A DNA stretch of 64,000 nucleotides from DATCMU01 sp036563245. Its GTDB lineage: Bacteria; Pseudomonadota; Alphaproteobacteria; Rhizobiales; Devosiaceae. Every line of letters starts with the position of its first letter. The stretch's first letter is position 1. Made by a program: the position numbers and the translations under genes. Location: NCBI GenBank assembly GCA_036563245.1, contig DATCMU010000038.1:34118-98117 (forward strand). Direction: 5' to 3'. The notes beneath the pieces are model-generated. The model was given only the letters and a program-made list of their open reading frames with translations, was not told the DNA's origin and searched no databases. Positions 53,259 to 63,100 of this stretch are shown here, one piece after another.

Positions 53259-53423
53259 ATGAACGAGAAGAAAGTCGCAAGGAACGCGGATCGCGAGCGC
53301 GCGCAACAGGTTTTCCGCCAGTTCGCCTGGCACCTCGCAGGCACGCTTGCCGGAACCAAGGCGTCGAGGCCCGCCACCCCGCAGCCGCGCAAACCCGCTG
53401 CCGCGAAAGGGGCGCGCCGATGA
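53259..53423 (+). CDS. small basic protein of the GTA cluster
   Basis: 54 residues from ATG 53259, 4 bp behind the previous stop, and its stop overlaps the protease start (ATGA). Lys/Arg/Ala/Pro-rich C-terminus. No family recognised; location suggests a head-assembly accessory. Confidence 0.5.
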   Translation: MNEKKVARNADRERAQQVFRQFAWHLAGTLAGTKASRPATPQPRKPAAAKGARR

Positions 53424-53926
53424 CCGAACCGCCGATCCCGATCGACGAGACGGGCCGCTTTTCCGGCTATGCAAGCCTCTTTGGCCGGCTCGACCAGGGT
53501 GGCGACATCGTCATGCCCGGGGCCTTTACGGCAAGTCTGGCGGCGCGTGGCGCCATTGGCATCCGTATGCTGTTCCAGCATGACCCCAAGGAGCCGGTGG
53601 GGATCTGGGAGGCGATCCGCGAGGATCGCCTGGGGCTGTTCGTGTCGGGCCGCCTACTGCCTGGCGTGCCGCGTTCGGATGCGCTGAGGCGCCTGATCTC
53701 CGGGCGCGCCATCGACGGCCTGTCGATCGGATTTCGCGCCAGGAAGTCGACACGCGACCCGGCCGCCGGGGCCCGCCGGCTCTGGCAGATCGACCTTTGG
53801 GAAATTTCCATCGTCACCTTTCCGATGATGGACGGCGCGCGGATTGAACCGCCCGCAACGGGAGTGGGGGACGCCCCCCGCCTCGCACGGTCGCTGGATG
53901 CGGCCATCTCCTTGTTACGCAACTGA
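53420..53926 (+). CDS. GTA prohead protease, HK97 family (g4)
   Basis: 168 residues. FSGYASLFGRLDQGGDIVMPGAF start, catalytic His in MLFQHDPKEPVG, Ser in IDGLSIGF, and LWEISIVTFPMM. It cleaves the scaffold part of the capsid precursor in maturing heads. Confidence 0.92.
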   Translation: MTEPPIPIDETGRFSGYASLFGRLDQGGDIVMPGAFTASLAARGAIGIRMLFQHDPKEPVGIWEAIREDRLGLFVSGRLLPGVPRSDALRRLISGRAIDGLSIGFRARKSTRDPAAGARRLWQIDLWEISIVTFPMMDGARIEPPATGVGDAPRLARSLDAAISLLRN

Positions 53927-53943
53927 AAAAGGACCAATCCAGA

Positions 53944-55176
53944 ATGCAAGAAGCGACCGAACGCCTTGAGATCAAGGCTACGGCCGGCGCGCAAGCCGGT
54001 TCGCTCGACCAGATGTTCGCCGAGTTCATGTCCGCCTTCGAGGCCTTCAAGGCCGACAATGACCTGCGGCTCGCCCAGGTCGAGAAGCGCGGGCATGCCG
54101 ACCGGCTGATCGAGGACAAGCTCGACCGGCTCAACCGTGCCCTCGACGGCCAGAAATCGGCCATGGACCGATTGGCCGTCGACCGCGCCCGCCCCGCCCT
54201 TGAAATCGGGGGAGGCAGCGCCGAGCCGGACGACTACAAGCAGGCCTTTGCTGCCTATGTGAAGCACGGCGAGGTGAAGTCCCTCAGTGCCGGTTCCGCC
54301 CAGGACGGGGGCTACCTTGTGCCCTCGGAAACGGAAACCGAGATCTCGCGGTTGTTGGGCACGGTGTCCCCGATCAGGGCCATCGCCGGGCTGCGCCAGG
54401 TTTCGTCCGCGGTCTACAGGAAGCCCGTATCGACCAGCGGCCCGACCGTGGGCTGGGTCGGGGAGACGGATGCCCGGCCCGAAACGGCGAGCCAGACGCT
54501 GTCGGAACTGAGCTATCCCACCATGGAGCTCTATGCCATGCCGGCGGCGACGGCCACCTTCCTCGATGACGCCGCGGTCGATGTCGGCCTGTGGATCGCG
54601 GAGGAGGTCAACGCCGCATTCGCCGAACAGGAAACGGCGGCTTTCATCGGCGGCGATGGCAACAAGAAGCCCACCGGCTTTCTCTCTGAGACGCTGGTGG
54701 ACGAAAGCGCGTGGACCTGGGGGAAGCTCGGATATGTGCCCACCGGCGTGTCCGGAGCGCTGCCCGCCAGCGACGCCTCGGACGTTCTCATCGATCTGGT
54801 CTACGCGCTCAAGGCCGGCTATCGGCAGAACGCGAACTGGGTGATGAACCGGCAGACGCAGGCCACGCTGCGCAAGCTCAAGGACCAGAGCGGCAACTAC
54901 ATGTGGCAGCCGGCGACCAGCCCGGGCGGACAGGCCAGCTTCATGGGCTTCGGCCTGGTCGAGGCGGAGGACATGCCCGATATCGGCGCCGACGTGCCCG
55001 CAATCGCCTTCGGCGACTTCCGGCGCGGCTATCTCATTGTCGACCGCCAGGGCGTGAACGTGCTGCGCGACCCGTTCTCCGCCAAGCCCTACGTGCTGTT
55101 CTATACCACCAAGCGCGTCGGCGGCGGCGTCTCGGACTACGACGCGATCAAGCTGCTCAAGTTCGGCGTCAGCTGA
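53944..55176 (+). CDS. GTA major capsid protein, HK97 fold (g5)
   Basis: 410 residues. The first ~120 residues are helical and charged (delta/scaffold domain, cleaved by the protease), then GGYLVPSETETEISRLLGTVSPIRAIA ... VGWVGETDARPETASQTLSELSYPTMELYAMPAATATFLDDAAVDVGLWIAEEVNAAFAEQE, the classic HK97 gp5 core. About the size of RcGTA capsid. Confidence 0.95.
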   Translation: MQEATERLEIKATAGAQAGSLDQMFAEFMSAFEAFKADNDLRLAQVEKRGHADRLIEDKLDRLNRALDGQKSAMDRLAVDRARPALEIGGGSAEPDDYKQAFAAYVKHGEVKSLSAGSAQDGGYLVPSETETEISRLLGTVSPIRAIAGLRQVSSAVYRKPVSTSGPTVGWVGETDARPETASQTLSELSYPTMELYAMPAATATFLDDAAVDVGLWIAEEVNAAFAEQETAAFIGGDGNKKPTGFLSETLVDESAWTWGKLGYVPTGVSGALPASDASDVLIDLVYALKAGYRQNANWVMNRQTQATLRKLKDQSGNYMWQPATSPGGQASFMGFGLVEAEDMPDIGADVPAIAFGDFRRGYLIVDRQGVNVLRDPFSAKPYVLFYTTKRVGGGVSDYDAIKLLKFGVS

Positions 55177-55261
55177 GCCAGCATTCCTGCGCCCTTCCGC
55201 CCGCTGGCGGGAGGGCGTGGTCCCCGCCCGCCCGGTTTCTTCCATTCCGAAGGACATTGCC

Positions 55262-55840
55262 ATGACTTCTTTTCTTCTCGCCGGTCCGTCCGGCGAGCCG
55301 GTGACGCTCGCCGAGGCCAAAGCCTTCCTGCGCGTCGATGGCAGCGATGAGGACAGCCTGGTCACGACGTTGATCGCGGCGGCGCGCATCCACATCGAGA
55401 GCGTCACCAACCGGGCGCTGCTTACCCAGCAATGGCGGCTGACGCTCGACGCGTGGCCCGCAAGCCGCATCGTTCATCTGCCGGTCGGCCCGCTGGTCTC
55501 GGTGGATGCCATCACAGCCCATGATCTGGAGGGCACGCCGGTACCCGTGCCGCTCGCCCAGTTCCAGCCCGAGACCGGGGCCATGCCGGCCCGGCTGTTC
55601 CTGCCCGCGGCGGTGGCTGGCATGCCGGTGTTGCGGACAAGCGCCGCGATCGAGATCGACTATACCGCCGGCTATGGTGGCGACAGCGCAGACGTGCCGG
55701 CCGATTTGCGCCAGGCGCTCCTGGGACTGGTCGCCTACTGGTTCGAGCATCGCGACGCGGTGGTCATGGCGGGAAGCGGCGCGGTGGTGCCTCCCGGCTT
55801 CGACCGGCTGGTTTCCGCCTATCGCCGGGTGTCGCTATGA
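55262..55840 (+). CDS. GTA head-tail connector (adaptor, g6)
   Basis: 192 residues from ATG 55262. GEPVTLAEAKAFLRVDGSDEDSLVTTLIAAARIHIESVTNRAL is the connector signature (phage gp6-like). Forms the ring under the portal. Confidence 0.9.
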   Translation: MTSFLLAGPSGEPVTLAEAKAFLRVDGSDEDSLVTTLIAAARIHIESVTNRALLTQQWRLTLDAWPASRIVHLPVGPLVSVDAITAHDLEGTPVPVPLAQFQPETGAMPARLFLPAAVAGMPVLRTSAAIEIDYTAGYGGDSADVPADLRQALLGLVAYWFEHRDAVVMAGSGAVVPPGFDRLVSAYRRVSL

Positions 55841-56175
55841 ACCCCGATCCCGCAATCGGCTCCATGCGCGATCGCGTGCAACTGCTTCGTCGCCAGCAGG
55901 ACGCGGACGATAGCGGTGGCCACGCGACGCTCCATCTGCCGCTCGCCACGGTCTGGGGCCGGGTCCGGGTGCTCACCGCCAGTCCCGGGACATACGGCGC
56001 GGCGCGGGCGGCCACCGTCACCCATTCGCTGGTGGTGCGTTTTCGCACCGATCTGAAGCCCGGTGACCGGGCGATCTGGCGCGGCCGGACGCTGGAGATC
56101 GTCGATGCCTCGGATCTCAACGGACGTCGCGCCTTTCTCAGTTGCACCTGCGTCGAAACGGAAACCACAGGCTGA
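55837..56175 (+). CDS. GTA head closure / stopper (g7)
   Basis: 112 residues, ATGA overlap with the connector. RDRVQLLRRQQDADDSGGHATLHLPLATVWGRV ... GDRAIWRGRTLEIVDA matches phage head-closure (SPP1 gp16-like) proteins. Confidence 0.88.
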   Translation: MNPDPAIGSMRDRVQLLRRQQDADDSGGHATLHLPLATVWGRVRVLTASPGTYGAARAATVTHSLVVRFRTDLKPGDRAIWRGRTLEIVDASDLNGRRAFLSCTCVETETTG

Positions 56176-56177
56176 CC

Positions 56178-56585
56178 ATGACACATCCCATAGCCATGCT
56201 GCAGGCTCTTCTGGTGCCCGCGCTTCTGGCCGATCCCGATCTGGTTGCCGCGCTCGGTGGCCCCAATGTGTTCGATGCGCCGTCCAGGGGGATCGGGTCG
56301 CCCTATGTCGCGATCCTGCGCCACGACCTGTTGCCGCATGACGGCGACCTGACGCCTGGCTTCGAGCATCGCATCGTCTTCGAGGCGCGACACCCCGATG
56401 CCAGTCGAAAACAGGCACTCGCGGCCATCGAGCGGATCGAGGCGGTCGCTTCGGCTGTCACGGGGTCTTCCGACCTGATCGTGACCAGCGTCTTTCCGGT
56501 GCGCATCGAAACGGCAATCGACCTGAAGACCGGGGAGGCGCGGGCCGCGCTGACCCTTCGCATTCTGACTGAACCGGCAAGCTGA
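56178..56585 (+). CDS. GTA tail terminator, DUF3168 (g8)
   Basis: 135 residues from ATG 56178. PIAMLQALLVPALLADPDLVAALG and FEHRIVFEARHPDASRKQALAAIERI fit the DUF3168 family, which caps the tail tube at the head side. Confidence 0.88.
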   Translation: MTHPIAMLQALLVPALLADPDLVAALGGPNVFDAPSRGIGSPYVAILRHDLLPHDGDLTPGFEHRIVFEARHPDASRKQALAAIERIEAVASAVTGSSDLIVTSVFPVRIETAIDLKTGEARAALTLRILTEPAS

Positions 56586-56604
56586 CCGGCAAGAGGAGAC
56601 CCCA

Positions 56605-57018
56605 ATGAGCGCCCAGAACGGCAAGGACATGCTGCTCAAGATCGACGCCGCCCAGAGCGGCAGTTTCACCACCATTGCGGGATTGCGGACCCGCTCGCTG
56701 GCTTTCAATGCCGCCAGCATCGACATCACCGACGCCGAGTCCGCCGGACGCTGGCGCGAATTGCTCGCTGGAGCGGGGGTGAAACGCGCCTCGGTATCAG
56801 GCGCCGGCATCTTCAAGGACCAGGCTTCGGATGCCCAGATACGGCAGGGATTTTTCGATGGTTCCATCGTGCCCTGGCAATTGGTGATCCCCGATTTCGG
56901 CACGGTCGCCGGCCCGTTCCAGATCGTGGGGCTGCAATTTTCCGGCGATCACGCCGGGGAAGTGACGTTCGACATCTCGCTCGAGAGCGCGGGCGAACTC
57001 ACCTTCGCCGCGCTTTGA
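56605..57018 (+). CDS. GTA major tail protein (g9)
   Basis: 137 residues. GKDMLLKIDAAQSGSFTTIAGLRTRSLAFNAASIDITDAESAGRWRELLAGAG matches the TIGR02126-like major tail tube protein of GTA. It forms the hexameric tube rings. Confidence 0.92.
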   Translation: MSAQNGKDMLLKIDAAQSGSFTTIAGLRTRSLAFNAASIDITDAESAGRWRELLAGAGVKRASVSGAGIFKDQASDAQIRQGFFDGSIVPWQLVIPDFGTVAGPFQIVGLQFSGDHAGEVTFDISLESAGELTFAAL

Positions 57019-57059
57019 GGGCGGCAATCCGGAACTGCATTCCCCAGGAGATCACGACA

Positions 57060-57374
57060 ATGACAAACCCCCAGCGCGGCGAGATCGACGCCGTGATCGG
57101 CGGCGCGCGCCGTACGCTTTGCCTGACCCTTGGCGCGCTTGCCGAACTCGAGGGCCGGCTGCAGGCCGGCGACCTGAACGGGCTGGCCGAAAGGTTCACG
57201 CAAGGGCGCATTTCGGCGCGCGACCTCATCGCAATTCTTGGCGCGGGGCTGCGCGGCGCGGGGCACGACTTGAGCGATGAAGATGTGTCGGCAATGACCA
57301 TCGAAGGGGGCCTGAAGGGTGCGGCCGAGACGGCCGCGCGCCTGCTCAAGGCGACCTTCGGGGAAGCGGCATGA
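57060..57374 (+). CDS. GTA tail assembly chaperone (g10, GTA_TIM partner family)
   Basis: 104 residues from ATG 57060. GEIDAVIGGARRTLCLTLGALAELEGRLQAGDLNGLAERF is the gene transfer agent family signature. Believed to act with g10.1 as tail chaperone. Confidence 0.88.
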   Translation: MTNPQRGEIDAVIGGARRTLCLTLGALAELEGRLQAGDLNGLAERFTQGRISARDLIAILGAGLRGAGHDLSDEDVSAMTIEGGLKGAAETAARLLKATFGEAA

Positions 57375-57577
57375 CGCCCTTTCCCTGGGAGGCGGCAATG
57401 CAGTTCGGCTTCGGCGTTCTGCGCCTTGCCCCGCGCGAGTTCTGGCGCATGACGCCGCGTGAGCTTGCGGCGGCGTTTCGGGCGTTCGAAAGGGCTTCGG
57501 CTTCGGTGGCCGCTCCCGAGCGGCAGGTGTTGGCGGGCCTGATGCGCGCCTATCCCGACAATGAGGTGAAACGATGA
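57371..57577 (+). CDS. GTA tail assembly chaperone (g10.1, TIGR02216-like)
   Basis: 68 residues, ATGA overlap at both ends. FPWEAAMQFGFGVLRLAPREFWRMTPRELAAAFRA is the family signature. Confidence 0.88.
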   Translation: MTPFPWEAAMQFGFGVLRLAPREFWRMTPRELAAAFRAFERASASVAAPERQVLAGLMRAYPDNEVKR

Positions 57578-58134
57578 ACGATACCCTTGGTAGCGTCGTT
57601 GGCGGATTGCAGGGCGATCTGGGCGGCATCTCCGGTGAATTGCAGCGGATCGGCAGTCTGGCCGATGGCGTGGCGCGCGCCATGACCGGCGCATTCCGCG
57701 CGGCCGCGCTCGATGGGAACTCGCTGAAATCGGTGCTGGCCGACGTGGCGAAATCCCTGGCGGACATTGCGTTGAAGGCGGCGCTCAAACCGCTGGGAAA
57801 CCTGATGTCCGGGGCAGTCAATTCGCTGTTCTCAGCCATGGACCCCACACTTTCGAAGGTCACGCCCTTCGCCCGTGGCGGCGTGCTGTCTGCGCCGGCC
57901 TATTTTCCAATGAATCCGGGCGGCGTTGGGTTGGCGGGTGAAGCCGGCCCGGAAGCGATCATGCCGCTCAGGCGCGGTAGCGACGGCCGGCTCGGCGTCG
58001 CCATGTCGGGTTCGGCGACACCCAATATCACCGTGAATGTAACGGCGACTGACGCCCGCAGTTTCCTGGGCGCGGAAGCGGAGATGAGCGCCATGCTGCT
58101 CAGGGCGGTCAGGCGCGGCACACGCGCCAGTTGA
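57574..58134 (+). CDS. GTA tape measure protein, short (g11)
   Basis: 186 residues. Helical first half, then LFSAMDPTLSKVTPFARGGVLSAPAYFPMNPGGVGLAGEAGPEAIMPLRRGSDGRLGV, the C-terminus of phage tape measures. Tape length sets tail length, and 186 residues is at the low end even for GTA (RcGTA about 219), so tails should be short. Confidence 0.85.
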   Translation: MNDTLGSVVGGLQGDLGGISGELQRIGSLADGVARAMTGAFRAAALDGNSLKSVLADVAKSLADIALKAALKPLGNLMSGAVNSLFSAMDPTLSKVTPFARGGVLSAPAYFPMNPGGVGLAGEAGPEAIMPLRRGSDGRLGVAMSGSATPNITVNVTATDARSFLGAEAEMSAMLLRAVRRGTRAS

Positions 58135-58167
58135 ACGCGCCGATTTCACTCAGAAGGAGACCTGGAA

Positions 58168-58797
58168 ATGGCCTTTCACAAGGTTCGATTTCCGCTCGAT
58201 ATCGCGCTGGGCGCCCGCGGCGGGCCCATGCGGCTGACCGATGTCGTCACGCTCGGCTCGGGCGCGGAGGAACGCAACAGCCGCTGGGCGGATTCAAGGC
58301 GGCGCTACAATGCCGGATATGGCGTGAAGTCGCGCGCCGACATGGAGACGCTGCTGGCGTTCTTCGAGGAACGGCGCGGGCGGTTTCATTCCTTCTTGTG
58401 GCGCGACGTGCTCGACTGCTCATCCGCTGGCTTGACCGGCGCGCCCAGCGCCCTCGACCAGCAGATCGGGATTGGCGATGGAGCGCGGACGACGTTCCAG
58501 CTGGTCAAGCGCTATGGCGCCGCTTTCGACCCCTATGACCGCCCGATCACCAAGCCCCTGGCACAAGGCGCAAGGGTCGCGGTCGCCGGCAGCGAAATCG
58601 GCCCGGCGGGCTTTTCCATCGACGATTTGACCGGCGTGGTGACACTTGTGACCCCGCCCGCCGCAGGTGAGGCGGTGACGGCAGGCTTCGAGTTCGATGT
58701 GCCGGTGCGCTTCGATATCGACCGGCTGGACATCGAATTATCCAGCTTTGACGCCGCCGACGCCCCCAATATTCCCGTGATCGAGGTGCGCGAATGA
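58168..58797 (+). CDS. GTA distal tail protein, DUF2460 (g12)
   Basis: 209 residues. FHKVRFPLDIALGARGGPMR and GRFHSFLWRDVLDCSSAGLTGAPSALDQQIGIGDGARTTFQLVKRYG are diagnostic of TIGR02217. Connects the tail tube to the hub. ATGA overlap with the next gene. Confidence 0.93.
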   Translation: MAFHKVRFPLDIALGARGGPMRLTDVVTLGSGAEERNSRWADSRRRYNAGYGVKSRADMETLLAFFEERRGRFHSFLWRDVLDCSSAGLTGAPSALDQQIGIGDGARTTFQLVKRYGAAFDPYDRPITKPLAQGARVAVAGSEIGPAGFSIDDLTGVVTLVTPPAAGEAVTAGFEFDVPVRFDIDRLDIELSSFDAADAPNIPVIEVRE

Positions 58798-59684
58798 GAA
58801 GGCTCGATCCTGCCTATGCCGCACACCTGAAATCGGGAGCGACGACGCTGTGCACATGCTGGCGGCTAAGCCGGTCGGATGGCCTGGTTCTGGGCTTCAC
58901 CGACCATGACCGGGCCCTGGTCTTCGATGGCACCACCTTTTCGCCGGCGAACGGCCTGGACGGCTCCGAGACGACCGCCAGGCTGGGGCCGCAGGTCGAT
59001 ACGTCCGAGGTCATGGGCATCCTCACCAGCGCCGCCATCTCGGAGGACGACCTTGCGCTTGGTCGCTATGACGGGGCCATGGTCGAAACGTGGTCGGTGA
59101 ACTGGCGCGACCCGGCCATGCGGCACCTTCGCCGGTGCGATACGATTGGAGAGATCACGCGCGAGGACGGCATCTTCCGGGCCGAGCTTCGCTCGCAGGG
59201 CGAGGCGTTGAACCGGGTCGGTGGCCGCCTCTACCAGCACTTGTGCGACGCCCAGCTGGGCGATGCGCGCTGTGGCGTGGATCTGGACGCCGGTGCCTAC
59301 AAGGCCTCTGCCGTCGTATCGGCCGTTCTCGACCGGCACCGGCTGGGTGTGTCGGGCCTGGATGCGTTCGATCCGGGATGGTTCGCCCTTGGGATTGGTA
59401 CCTGGGCGAGCGGGGTTCGATCCGGCATTGCCGACCGTATTGTCACCCACCGGAACGACGGGGGGCTCGTCGTGCTCGGTTTTGAAGAACCCGTCGGCGA
59501 CTGGGTCGAAACGGGCGACAACCTGGGCCTTGTGGCGGGTTGTGACCGTAGGTTCTCGACCTGCGCAAACCGGTTCGGAAACGCGATCAATTTCCGCGGC
59601 TTTCCGCATATTCCGGGCAGCGACTTCGTGCTGAAATATCCGCGCAGCGGCGATACCCTCAAGGGCGGGGCGCTCGTTCGATGA
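58794..59684 (+). CDS. GTA tail hub protein, DUF2163 (g13)
   Basis: 296 residues. CWRLSRSDGLVLGFTDHDRALVFDGTTFSP is the family N-terminus. Four cysteines in YQHLCDAQLGDARCG and AGCDRRFSTCANRFGNAINFRGFPHIPG form a cluster; the RcGTA hub is reported to carry an iron-sulfur cluster at this site, so the same is likely here. Overlaps g14 by ATGA. Confidence 0.92.
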   Translation: MRRLDPAYAAHLKSGATTLCTCWRLSRSDGLVLGFTDHDRALVFDGTTFSPANGLDGSETTARLGPQVDTSEVMGILTSAAISEDDLALGRYDGAMVETWSVNWRDPAMRHLRRCDTIGEITREDGIFRAELRSQGEALNRVGGRLYQHLCDAQLGDARCGVDLDAGAYKASAVVSAVLDRHRLGVSGLDAFDPGWFALGIGTWASGVRSGIADRIVTHRNDGGLVVLGFEEPVGDWVETGDNLGLVAGCDRRFSTCANRFGNAINFRGFPHIPGSDFVLKYPRSGDTLKGGALVR

Positions 59685-60109
59685 GCCGGGCCGAGATCGC
59701 CAACCTGACCCGGCAATGGCTCGGTACGCCCTATCGGCACCAGGCGTCGACCTTGGGAGCGGGCTGCGATTGCCTGGGGCTGGTGCGCGGGGTGTGGCGG
59801 ATGCGGTTCGGGACCGAGCCGCAGGTCCTGCCGCCTTACCGCGCAGACTGGCGCGACGCGTGCGGCGCGGCGACGCTGCTTGAAGCCGCCAAACGTCATC
59901 TCGTTTCCTGCGACGAGGGTCCGACGACCGGGCAGGTCGTGCTCTTTCGCATGTGGCGCGGTCAGCCGCCGCGTCATTGCGGCATCATGATCGCTCCCGG
60001 TCGCTTCGCCCATGCGGTCGAGCAACACGGTGTCATCGAGGCCTGGCTCGGCAGCAGCTGGCGGCGGCGCGTCGCCGGCATCTACGATTTTCCTCAAAAC
60101 GGGGCCTGA
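59681..60109 (+). CDS. GTA cell-wall peptidase, NlpC/P60 (g14)
   Basis: 142 residues. Catalytic Cys in GAGCDCLGLVRGVWR and His in PPRHCGIMIAPGRFAHA. It is thought to cut peptidoglycan of the recipient when the GTA particle injects DNA. Confidence 0.93.
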   Translation: MSRAEIANLTRQWLGTPYRHQASTLGAGCDCLGLVRGVWRMRFGTEPQVLPPYRADWRDACGAATLLEAAKRHLVSCDEGPTTGQVVLFRMWRGQPPRHCGIMIAPGRFAHAVEQHGVIEAWLGSSWRRRVAGIYDFPQNGA

Positions 60110-60112
60110 TCC

Positions 60113-63100
60113 ATGGCAACTCTAGCTCTGTCGCTCGCCGGACAATTCGCCGGCGGGCTGGTCGGCGGCCCGGTGGGCGCAACCATCGGCCGGGCGCTCG
60201 GCGCATTGGCCGGCAATGCGGTCGACAACGCCCTGTTCGGCAGCCACGACAAGCCTGCGGGCGCCGACATCAGGGTCCAGAACTCGGCGGACGGTGCTCC
60301 CATACCCCGCCTTTATGGCTGGAACCGTGTGGCGGGCAACATCATATGGGCGACCGACCTTGAACGGCTCGCCGCGAGCGGGCAGGGCGGCAAGGGCCTT
60401 TCGTCCGGCTCCGGCGAAGTGATCGCCGCCAGCTTCGCGGTAGGCCTTTGCGAGGGCGAAGTAGCGCATCTCGGACGCATCTGGGCCGACGGGCAGCTTC
60501 TTGAGGCCGAGGGGCTGGAAATCCGCTTCCATGCCGGCAGCAAGGACCAGATGCCGGACAGCCTGATCGAGGCAATCCAGGGCACCGCCATGACCCCGGC
60601 CTATCGCGGGCTGTGCTATCTGGTGTTCGAGCGTCTACCGCTCGACCGCTTCGGCAATCGCATCCCCAATATCACTGTCGAGTTGTGCCGAGTGGCCGGC
60701 GACCTCGAACCTGCCATTCAGGCGATCAACGTCATCCCCGGCGCAACCGAATTCGGCTACGATCCGGTGCCGCGGGTCCGAGTGGTCTCAAGGGGCGTGA
60801 CCGCGGTGGAAAACACCCACATCTACCAGAAACGCTCCGACTGGGACGTTTCCATTGACCAGTTGACCGCGCTTTGTCCCAATCTCGAGAACGTCTCGCT
60901 GGTGGTGGCCTGGTTCGGCGATGACCTTCGTTGCTCCACATGCACCGTAAGGCCACGAGTGGAAGCGGCGTCCCGCAAGGTGAAGAACGCGGACTGGCAC
61001 GTCGCGGGGCTGTCGCGCCTCGAGGCGCAACCGGTTTCGATTGTCGAGGGCGGGCCGGCCTATGGCGGAACGCCGAGCGATCAAAGTGTGGTGGCCGCCA
61101 TCGCCGACCTCAAGGCGCGCGGACTCAAGGTCACGCTCTATCCGATCGTCCTCATGGACATTCCCCCCGGCAATACGCTGGCCGATCCTGAAGCGGGCAC
61201 ACCGGGCCAGCCCTCCTATCCCTGGCGCGGGCGCATCACATCCGATCCAGCGCCGGGGCAGGCCGGAACTCCGGATCTGAGCGCTGCGATCGATGCCCAG
61301 GTCGCGGCATTCTTCGGTAGCACGGCTCCAGGCGATTTTGGCATCGCCGGCGGCGCCGTGACCTGTGCGCGCGCCGATGACTGGGGCTATCGGCGCATGG
61401 TGCTGCACTATGCCCAGCTTGCAGGGCTGGCCGGCGGCGTGGACGGTTTCATCATTGCCTCGGAGATGAAGGGGCTGACGACCCTGCGCCGCTCCCCGGA
61501 CCAGTTTCCGGCAGTCGAGGCGCTTTGCGCGCTTGCCGCGGATGCGCGCGCGATTCTTGGACCGGACACTGCCATCACCTATGCGGCGGACTGGTCGGAA
61601 TATTCCGGCTATCAGCCACCGGATGCACCGGGAGACAAGCTCTTTCACCTCGATGCGCTCTGGGCGCATGCCGATATCGACGCCATAGGCATAGACAATT
61701 ATCTGCCCATTACCGACTGGCGCGACGGGGAGACCCACCGGGACAGGTCGTTAGCCGCATCGCCTTACGATCCGGCCTATCTGGCCCAAGGCATTGCCGA
61801 GGGCGAATATTTCGACTGGTACTATGCGAGCGCCGCCGACCGCGATGCGCAAGTCCGCACTCCTATTGAAGACGATGTGCATGGCGAACCCTGGATCTGG
61901 CGGGCCAAGGACATCGCCAGCTGGTGGAGCCTGCCGCATCACAACCGGATCGGCGGCAATCGAAGCATGGACTCTACCGCCTTCGTGCCGGAATCCAAGC
62001 CGATCTGGTTCACCGAACTGGGGTGCGGCGCAGTGGACAAGGGCGCCAACGACCCGGCCGCGTTCGCGGATGCGAAAAGCGTAGAGGACCGGCGTCCGCC
62101 GTTCTCGTCGGGCGCACCCGATCCGCTGCAACAGCGCCAGTTCCTGCGGGCCCATTTCGCCTGGTGGCGGCCTGATGCCGAGGGTTTCGACGAGGCGCGC
62201 AACCCGGTGTCCGCGATCTATGGCGGGCGGATGGTCGATCCCCGGCGCATTTGCTGCTGGGCATGGGATGCCCGTCCTTTCCCCGCCTTTCCCGCATTGA
62301 CCGATAACTGGGCGGATGGTGCCAACTACGCAACCGGGCACTGGCTGAATGGCCGACTGGGGGCGCTGGCGGTCGACGAACTGGCGCGCGCAGTTGCACG
62401 CGACCATGGCGTATCGTTGTCAGGAGCCGACGTCGTTGGACCGCTGGTCGCCGGGCTGGCGGTCGAAGCCCAGGTCAGTGCGCGCGATGCCCTCGCCGAT
62501 CTGCTCGATCTGACCGGGCTTGCGGTTCGTGACCGCCCGGAAGGGCTGCACCTGCTCGCGGCCGACACGCGGTCGCCCGTCGCGATCGACGCCGATGCCA
62601 TGGTCAGGGCAGACGGCCCGCTCGCCAGCCTGAAACGGCCAGACGCATCGGAGCGGATCTCCAGGCTCGCGCTCTCCTATGCGGACAGGATGCGCGATTA
62701 TCTTACGGCGACTGCAACCGCGCAGGCGCTGCGCCCAGGCAGCGCAAGAAGCCGTGGGAGCGCGCTGGTTCTTGATTCCGAAGCGGCCCGGGCGGGAGTT
62801 GAGGTCATGCTGGGCGGCCTTGAGACCGCGGCTGATGGCATCGAATTTCGACTGCCGCCTTCTCGAGGCGAAATCGAGGTCGGCGATACCATCGCGGTTG
62901 CGGCGCACAGGAATGCGCTGTTCACCATTACAGGGATTCATGACGGCGACGCACGTCACGTCAGCGCCGCCGGCCTTTCGCAACCCCCAGAACTGGCCCT
63001 GACTGCCGAACAACCGGGATGGGGCGCTGCCGTCGCGCCGGCCGCTTCCGATCCGGTGATCGTTGCGGCTTGCCTGCCGGCGACTGGAGGCGGGCCGGAC

